A stretch of DNA of 64,000 nt from Aestuariibacter salexigens DSM 15300 (GTDB taxonomy: Bacteria > Pseudomonadota > Gammaproteobacteria > Enterobacterales > Alteromonadaceae): contig NZ_AUBH01000001.1 of the NCBI RefSeq assembly GCF_000429145.1, forward strand, positions 186,001-250,000, written 5' to 3'. The position numbers and the translations under genes are program-made. This document shows positions 59,291-64,000 of this stretch, one piece after another. Each line of letters begins with the position of its first letter. The stretch's first letter is position 1. The notes under the pieces were generated by a model. It ran no database searches. It saw only the letters and a list, made by a program, of their open reading frames with translations, and was not told the origin of the DNA.

Positions 59291-60208
59291 TTACGCCGCG
59301 AGGGGGTCAACCGCTTCCAGCAACTGATGACTCAAGCTGCCCTGGCCATGCAGGTCGGTAAGCGATGAACGTAGCCTGTGTTCTGCAACGGCCGGTAGCA
59401 CCGCCTGCACGTCTTCAGGCACCAGATAATCGCGACCGTGTATGTACGCCCACGCTCGGGATGCCTGCAACAGTGCTTTGCTTGCCCTGGGCGACAGGGG
59501 ATTCGGAAACTTACCGGATTCTCTGCTGTAGGTGACTAACCGGAGAATGTAATCAATGACAGCGTCAGAGCTATGTATTTGCGCAGCGGCCTGTTGTGCC
59601 TGACTAAATTCACTGAGCTGCATGACTGCGCTCAGCGCTTTTTCTGTTTTAGACTGCGCGCTGCTCAGCATCAGTTTTTCAGCCTGCCAGTCAGGGTAAC
59701 CAAGCTGGATACGCATCAGGAAACGGTCAAGCTGCGACTCCGGCAAGGGATAGGTGCCAGACTGGTGCATCGGGTTTTGTGTGCCAATGACAAAAAATGG
59801 ACTGGGCAATGAGTGGGTCTGGCCATCCAGACTAACCTGTTTTTCTTCCATGGCTTCTAGCAGCGCACTTTGGGTTTTAGGACTGGCCCGGTTAATTTCA
59901 TCAGCAAGTACCAGCTGATTGAAGATAGGACCAGGATGGAACTTAAAGGCCTGTTCGTTACTGTCGAAGATATTGACGCCCAGCATATCTGCAGGCAGCA
60001 GGTCAGACGTAAATTGGATTCGGGAGAACTGCAGGCCGAGAACGTTTGCCAACGCATGTGAAAGCGTTGTTTTGCCCATGCCCGGCAAGTCTTCGATCAG
60101 CAGATGACCATTGGCAAGCAGGCAGCTAAAAGCAAGCGTTACTTGTTCCTGTTTACCAATTACATGACGGCAGATGGCGTCTATTGACGCGTTAATTTTT
60201 TTTTGCAT
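59291..60208 (-). CDS. MoxR-family AAA+ ATPase
   Basis: 305 aa from ATG 60208, with a GTG one codon earlier. Walker A EDLPGMGKTTL (about 38-48), Walker B LVLADEINRASPKTQ (about 103-117), and sensor and arginine-finger regions typical of the MoxR group. Predicted chaperone-like ATPase acting with the DUF58 and transglutaminase proteins encoded next. Codons 3-6 include a run of nine A (positions 60196-60204 on the + strand as T), a possible slippage site. Confidence 0.93.
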   Translation of the reverse strand: MQKKINASIDAICRHVIGKQEQVTLAFSCLLANGHLLIEDLPGMGKTTLSHALANVLGLQFSRIQFTSDLLPADMLGVNIFDSNEQAFKFHPGPIFNQLVLADEINRASPKTQSALLEAMEEKQVSLDGQTHSLPSPFFVIGTQNPMHQSGTYPLPESQLDRFLMRIQLGYPDWQAEKLMLSSAQSKTEKALSAVMQLSEFSQAQQAAAQIHSSDAVIDYILRLVTYSRESGKFPNPLSPRASKALLQASRAWAYIHGRDYLVPEDVQAVLPAVAEHRLRSSLTDLHGQGSLSHQLLEAVDPLAA

Positions 60209-60325
60209 CACTATTCACTTCCTTCCAGGAGCTCTCGCCCTAACTGAAGCGCGACGGCAGGTCACGATATGCAATAAGGTTATTGGTCAATACTCTACCT
60301 GCAACTAACTTGCATGTGTTTGCCG

Positions 60326-60347
60326 CATTCATACTTGAGTATGAATG
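60326..60347. promoter_or_regulatory. 22-bp palindrome between moxR and seqA
   Basis: CATTCATACT-TG-AGTATGAATG: perfect 10-bp arms with a 2-base centre, too tight to fold as a hairpin, so it is best read as a protein-binding site. It lies 118 bases upstream of moxR and 107 bases upstream of seqA, so it could control either. The form fits TetR-type or similar dimeric regulators. The rest of the 245-base gap shows no ORF. Confidence 0.6.
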
Positions 60348-60453
60348 AAACCGGTGAGAAGATCAGGCTTCGCCTCGTGAAACTGTCATAAGTCTTCAAC
60401 ACACTTATGCAGATACTTAAGCAGATAACTTACCAATAACAATTATAAAGCCT

Positions 60454-61002
60454 ATGAAAACCATAGATATTGACGACGATCTTTACCAGTATATTGCCTC
60501 GCAAACCCAATTTATCGGCGAGAGCGCTTCTGACATTTTGCGTAGATTGCTCAAGCAGGATCTTGCCTCGCAGACGTCTGAAGTAACCAGTGACGACAAC
60601 GTCACATACACCCGTGTAGCAGAGCCAACGGCGCCGGTTGCAGTGATTGACGATATTAGTCAGGTGTTAAACGAGCAGACGCTGTCTCAATTCGGCACTG
60701 TGGTCGAGCGCTTTCTGTTTGTTCTGTCAACGCTGGCATTGCACCATCGCGAGCATTTTAACCACGTGCTGGATATAAAAGGCAGTGACAGATTGTACTT
60801 TGCGACGAGTAAAGACGCCCTGTTAGCCAGCGGCAGCAGCACCAATCCTAAAGCAATCCCGGATACCGATTACTGGGTAGTAACCAACAACAATACCAAT
60901 AAAAAGAAAACAATTTTGAAACAGGTACTGCTGTCGTTAGGGTATGCTGAAGAAAAAATCGGCTACATAGCGGATTTACTCGTTCCAAACAAAACAGCCT
61001 GA
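60454..61002 (+). CDS. seqA: negative modulator of replication initiation SeqA
   Basis: Binds hemimethylated GATC sites, sequesters oriC and organises new DNA. 182 aa. The N-terminal oligomerisation helix [18 protein letters not shown] and the C-terminal DNA-contact segment with [13 protein letters not shown]-type residues (about 147-159) are typical. Its presence implies Dam methylation in the host. pgm follows after 23 bases, as in E. coli. Confidence 0.97.
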   Translation: MKTIDIDDDLYQYIASQTQFIGESASDILRRLLKQDLASQTSEVTSDDNVTYTRVAEPTAPVAVIDDISQVLNEQTLSQFGTVVERFLFVLSTLALHHREHFNHVLDIKGSDRLYFATSKDALLASGSSTNPKAIPDTDYWVVTNNNTNKKKTILKQVLLSLGYAEEKIGYIADLLVPNKTA

Positions 61003-61025
61003 CCCCCTCGTTAAAGGAATTTACC

Positions 61026-62678
61026 ATGCCATTACATCCGCAAGCTGGCCAACCCGCATCTTCAGAGCAACTGGTTAACGTTGCCCGTCTCGTTAGCGCC
61101 TATTATAGCTATCAGCCGGATCCTGATGATCCTATGCAGGCGGTGAGTTTTGGTACATCAGGGCATCGCGGTTCATCACTGTTATCGACCTTTAATGACA
61201 CTCACATTGCGGCCATCTGTCAGGCACTGGCAGAATATCGGGTCAGTAACGATATTACTGGACCGTTGCATATAGGGATGGACACGCACGCGTTATCTGA
61301 GCCGGCATTCATTTCGGCGGTTGAAGTCCTTGCGGCCAACGGAGTCAGTTTAATTGTGCAGGCGGGTATGGATTACACCCCGACACCGGTGATTTCACAT
61401 GCTGTGTTGTCATTTAACCGGGGACGGCAGTCAGGCCTGTCTGATGGCGTGGTGATCACACCATCACATAATCCACCGGAAGACGGTGGATTTAAATATA
61501 ACCCGCCTCATGGCGGCCCGGCTGACAGTGATGTGACAACGCACATTCAAAGCCGTGCCAATGCGATCATCAAAAGCGGCCTTGAGGGCGTAAAGAGAAT
61601 GGATTTTCGTGCTGCGATGGCCAGTGATGCCGTGACCGAAGTGGACTTCGCCGTCAACTACATCGCTGAGCTTGAGCAGGTTATCGATATGCAGGCCATT
61701 GCAAACGCCGGGCTTAAATTGGGAACCGATCCGCTGGGAGGCTCCGGGCTGAAATACTGGCACCGCATTGCCGAGCACTATGGCCTGAACATCGACGTGG
61801 TCAATACCACGCTGGACCAGCAGTTTGCGTTCATGCGCCGTGATAAAGACGGAAAAATTCGCATGGACTGTTCCTCGCCTTATGCCATGGCGGGGCTTAT
61901 TGAACTTCGTGACCGATTTGATCTTGCTTTCGGTAACGATCCGGACTTTGACAGACATGGCATTGTCACTCGACAAAGCGGACTAATGAACCCGAATCAT
62001 TATCTTGCTGTCGCGATCAACTATCTTTATCAGCACCGACCACAATGGAGCGCATCACTGCAGGTGGGTAAAACGTTGGTGTCCAGCAGTATGATTGACC
62101 GCGTGGCGGCGTCCCTGGGCAGGCAGCTGGCTGAAATGCCGGTTGGTTTCAAATGGTTTGTACAGGGACTGCTCAACGGTCAGATTGGTTTTGCCGGAGA
62201 GGAAAGCGCGGGTGGCATTTTCCTTCGTCGTGACGGTAGGCCTTGGGCAACAGACAAAGACGGCTTTATTTTGTGCCTGCTGGCAGCAGAAATTCAGGCG
62301 GTTACCGGCCAGGATGCGGGCCACCACTATCAACAACTCACCGAGCAGTTTGGCACACCTCAATATCAACGTATCGACGTTGCTGCCAGCTTTGAACAGA
62401 AAAATGTGCTGAGTAAACTCAGCGCTGACTCCATTACCGCCACACAGCTGGCGGGTGAAGCCATTACATCGGTATTAACCCATGCACCTGGCAACAGCGC
62501 GGCGATAGGTGGTGTAAAAGTAAATACTGAAAATGGCTGGTTTGCAGCGCGCCCATCAGGTACGGAAAACGTGTACAAAATCTACGCAGAAAGCTTCAAA
62601 GATGAAAGTCATTTACAGGCTCTGATTGGTGAAGCGCAGTCGCTGGTGAATTCCGCCTTTGAAAATGCGGGTTGTTAA
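61026..62678 (+). CDS. pgm: phosphoglucomutase (alpha-D-glucose phosphate-specific)
   Basis: Interconverts glucose 1-phosphate and glucose 6-phosphate, linking glycogen and sugar-nucleotide pools to glycolysis. 550 aa. Catalytic phosphoserine Ser147 is in [11 protein letters not shown], the metal loop is [10 protein letters not shown] (about 306-315), and the phosphate-binding loop [10 protein letters not shown] is near the C terminus. glgP follows, so glucose 1-phosphate released from glycogen is used by the adjacent gene product. Confidence 0.97.
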   Translation: MPLHPQAGQPASSEQLVNVARLVSAYYSYQPDPDDPMQAVSFGTSGHRGSSLLSTFNDTHIAAICQALAEYRVSNDITGPLHIGMDTHALSEPAFISAVEVLAANGVSLIVQAGMDYTPTPVISHAVLSFNRGRQSGLSDGVVITPSHNPPEDGGFKYNPPHGGPADSDVTTHIQSRANAIIKSGLEGVKRMDFRAAMASDAVTEVDFAVNYIAELEQVIDMQAIANAGLKLGTDPLGGSGLKYWHRIAEHYGLNIDVVNTTLDQQFAFMRRDKDGKIRMDCSSPYAMAGLIELRDRFDLAFGNDPDFDRHGIVTRQSGLMNPNHYLAVAINYLYQHRPQWSASLQVGKTLVSSSMIDRVAASLGRQLAEMPVGFKWFVQGLLNGQIGFAGEESAGGIFLRRDGRPWATDKDGFILCLLAAEIQAVTGQDAGHHYQQLTEQFGTPQYQRIDVAASFEQKNVLSKLSADSITATQLAGEAITSVLTHAPGNSAAIGGVKVNTENGWFAARPSGTENVYKIYAESFKDESHLQALIGEAQSLVNSAFENAGC

Positions 62679-62700
62679 ACCATGTTTACATCTGTGTTAC

Positions 62701-62727
62701 AAAAATGTAAATGAATTACATTTTTTT
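62701..62727 (+). terminator. A/T stem-loop after pgm
   Basis: AAAAATGTAA-atgaa-TTACATTTTT: perfect 10-bp arms followed by further T residues. With a single G-C pair it is a weak terminator. The TGTAA/TTACA half-sites inside it recur nearby (62686-62700), so it may instead, or also, be a binding site for a regulator of glgP. Confidence 0.45.
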
Positions 62728-62818
62728 GTTCGAAAGTGGATTTAATTGGTTATCATTAACATTTTGGTAACAATTTAACGTAAAAAACGCTTTCCATTTT
62801 GTGTATTTTTTGGTTTCC

Positions 62819-62833
62819 TGTAATTAAATTACA
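62819..62833 (+). promoter_or_regulatory. HexR-type operator upstream of glgP
   Basis: TGTAATTAAATTACA, a perfect 15-bp palindrome, 89 bases before the glgP start. It matches the published HexR consensus for gammaproteobacteria (tTGTAATwwwATTACa) at all core positions. HexR is an RpiR-family sugar-phosphate sensor (KDPG-responsive) controlling central carbon genes. Assignment is by motif; hexR is not in the window. Confidence 0.7.
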
Positions 62834-62921
62834 AACTCGGTGCCGATAAGACGTTGTGGTCTCAAATAGACTATCTTTTCATAACGCACGGTGCTATTGA
62901 GAAACTGACAGGAATGCGAAC

Positions 62922-64000
62922 ATGAATGCAAAAGCGAACGCGTTTGCCAGGCAATCGCTATCAGATGTAAAGCTGAATAAATCTGAGATCAAAGACACCG
63001 TCGTGCGCCATCTCCACTGCACGCTGGGTACAGACGAGAACAAAGCCAATAATCACGCATGGTGGAAAGCAACCAGTGCAGCAGTGCAGGAGCTGGTGCT
63101 GGAGGGCCTGCGTAAAACTCAGAAAACCCATTATCTGAATGACACCAGAGCGGTGCATTATTTCTCTGCCGAATTTCTTATGGGGCGGCTGTTATCCAAT
63201 AATCTGCACAACTTCGGCTTGTTTGAAAAGACCAATCAGGCACTCAATGAGCTGGGTGTGTCACTGTCTGACATTCTTGAAGAAGAGCCGGATATGGCTC
63301 TTGGTAACGGTGGCCTTGGCCGTCTGGCAGCCTGCTTCATTGACTCGCTTGCGACTATGGAGTTGCCGGCTATCGGCTATGGTATCCATTATGAGCATGG
63401 TCTGTTTAGACAGGAAATTAAAAGCGGCGTGCAAATAGAGCGCCCAGACAGCTGGCGCGATTATGGTAACCCGTGGGAGATTTGCCGTCCTGAATCTATT
63501 CAGGAGGTCTCATTATACGGTTATGTGGAAACCAAATATGGTGAAAATGGGCGCATTCAGAAAGAGTGGCACCCAGGCTCTATTGTAAAAGGGGTACCCT
63601 GGGATATCCCTGTGGTCGGTTATGGCGGTAACACGGTCAATGTGTTGAGGCTGTGGCAGAGTGAATCATCCGATTACTTTAACTGGGACGTATTCAACGC
63701 GGGCGGCTACATCGATGCGCAGCGAGAAAACGTGCAGGCTGAAACCATTTCCAAAGTGCTTTACCCGAATGATGAGACAGAGGCGGGTAAAGAACTGCGT
63801 CTCATACAGCAATACTTCTTCTGTGCCTGCTCGTTAAAAGACATTATTCGTCGCTATAAACGCGCTCATGGTGACGACTGGTCACGTTTTACCGATCAGG
63901 TTGTGATCCAGCTAAACGATACCCATCCGGCCATCGCGATACCAGAATTGATGCGTATTCTGGTCGATCGTGCTGAACTGGATTGGGATGATGCCTGGGC
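62922..64000 (+). CDS. glgP: glycogen/starch phosphorylase, 3' end outside the window
   Basis: Releases glucose 1-phosphate from alpha-1,4-glucans. The open frame runs from ATG 62922 to the window edge, about 359 of an expected 800 or more residues. The N-terminal half has AVHYFSAEFLMGRLLSNN (about 77-94) and the conserved GNGGLGRLAACFIDSLATM (about 127-145), plus QLNDTHPAIAIPELMR near 327. The PLP lysine would lie beyond the edge. Adjacent pgm uses its product. A HexR-type palindrome lies in its upstream region. Confidence 0.95.
   Translation, partial: MNAKANAFARQSLSDVKLNKSEIKDTVVRHLHCTLGTDENKANNHAWWKATSAAVQELVLEGLRKTQKTHYLNDTRAVHYFSAEFLMGRLLSNNLHNFGLFEKTNQALNELGVSLSDILEEEPDMALGNGGLGRLAACFIDSLATMELPAIGYGIHYEHGLFRQEIKSGVQIERPDSWRDYGNPWEICRPESIQEVSLYGYVETKYGENGRIQKEWHPGSIVKGVPWDIPVVGYGGNTVNVLRLWQSESSDYFNWDVFNAGGYIDAQRENVQAETISKVLYPNDETEAGKELRLIQQYFFCACSLKDIIRRYKRAHGDDWSRFTDQVVIQLNDTHPAIAIPELMRILVDRAELDWDDAW

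Overview
The window is chromosomal DNA of a marine-type gammaproteobacterium of the order Alteromonadales. The best fit is the family Alteromonadaceae; species and genus cannot be fixed from the sequence alone. This rests on protein similarity to known gammaproteobacterial families, on SeqA (which implies Dam methylation), on a separate EF-G2, and on gene strings shared with Escherichia, Shewanella or Vibrio: dapB-carAB-greA, miaB-ybeZ-ybeY-corC-lnt/ubiF/Met-Leu-Gln tRNAs, rplY-pth-ychF, lolB-ispE-prs/hemA-prfA-prmC-sirB2-kdsA, gcvA-ygdD-rlmM and seqA-pgm. There is no prophage, insertion sequence, CRISPR array or integron.

Layout. 1-6.1 kb: lysine and carbamoyl-phosphate synthesis (dapB, carAB) and greA. 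6.1-12.7 kb: a SulP transporter, the peroxide-reducing pair ahpC-ahpF, an NhaR-like regulator and an exported amidohydrolase. 12.8-18.1 kb: the miaB-ybeZ-ybeY-corC-lnt operon for tRNA modification, rRNA maturation and lipoprotein acylation. 18.2-22.6 kb: a DMT exporter, ubiF with a small coupled membrane ORF, a sodium:alanine symporter, and a Met-Leu-Gln-Gln tRNA operon with its own promoter and terminator. 22.8-27.6 kb: a chemoreceptor, ychF, pth, rplY and a DUF4287-type protein. 27.7-31 kb: a tyrosine-catabolism operon (hpd, a VOC protein, a FAH-family hydrolase) opposite a MarR-type regulator; two matching operators sit on the hpd promoter. 31-37 kb: an accessory stretch with a second exported amidohydrolase, four exported or lipidated proteins and a PAS chemoreceptor. 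37.1-46.1 kb: prs, tRNA-Gln, ispE and lolB on one side; hemA, prfA, prmC, an HD-GYP response regulator, sirB2 and kdsA on the other. 46.2-51.9 kb: a GAF-GAF-GGDEF-EAL protein, a small secreted protein, gcvA, an alpha/beta hydrolase, a DUF423 protein and rlmM. 52-64 kb: EF-G2, an S41 protease lipoprotein with a partner lipoprotein, the moxR-DUF58-transglutaminase operon, seqA, pgm and the start of glgP.

Most genes are housekeeping and dense, with repeated TAATG/GTGA/TAGTG start-stop overlaps showing translational coupling. The most informative non-coding signals are an attenuator-like hairpin before carAB, twin MarR-type operators in the hpd promoter, a palindrome matching the HexR consensus before glgP, a CTAAT palindrome in the gcvA promoter, two 21-bp inverted repeats before nhaR, and a 22-bp palindrome between moxR and seqA. 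One tRNA-Gln copy carries two stem mismatches that the two other, mutually identical copies lack. I found no clearly new multi-gene system. The best candidates for unexplored biology are the hpd-VOC-FAH operon, the exported-protein cluster at 32.4-35.3 kb, and the S41 protease/lipoprotein pair.
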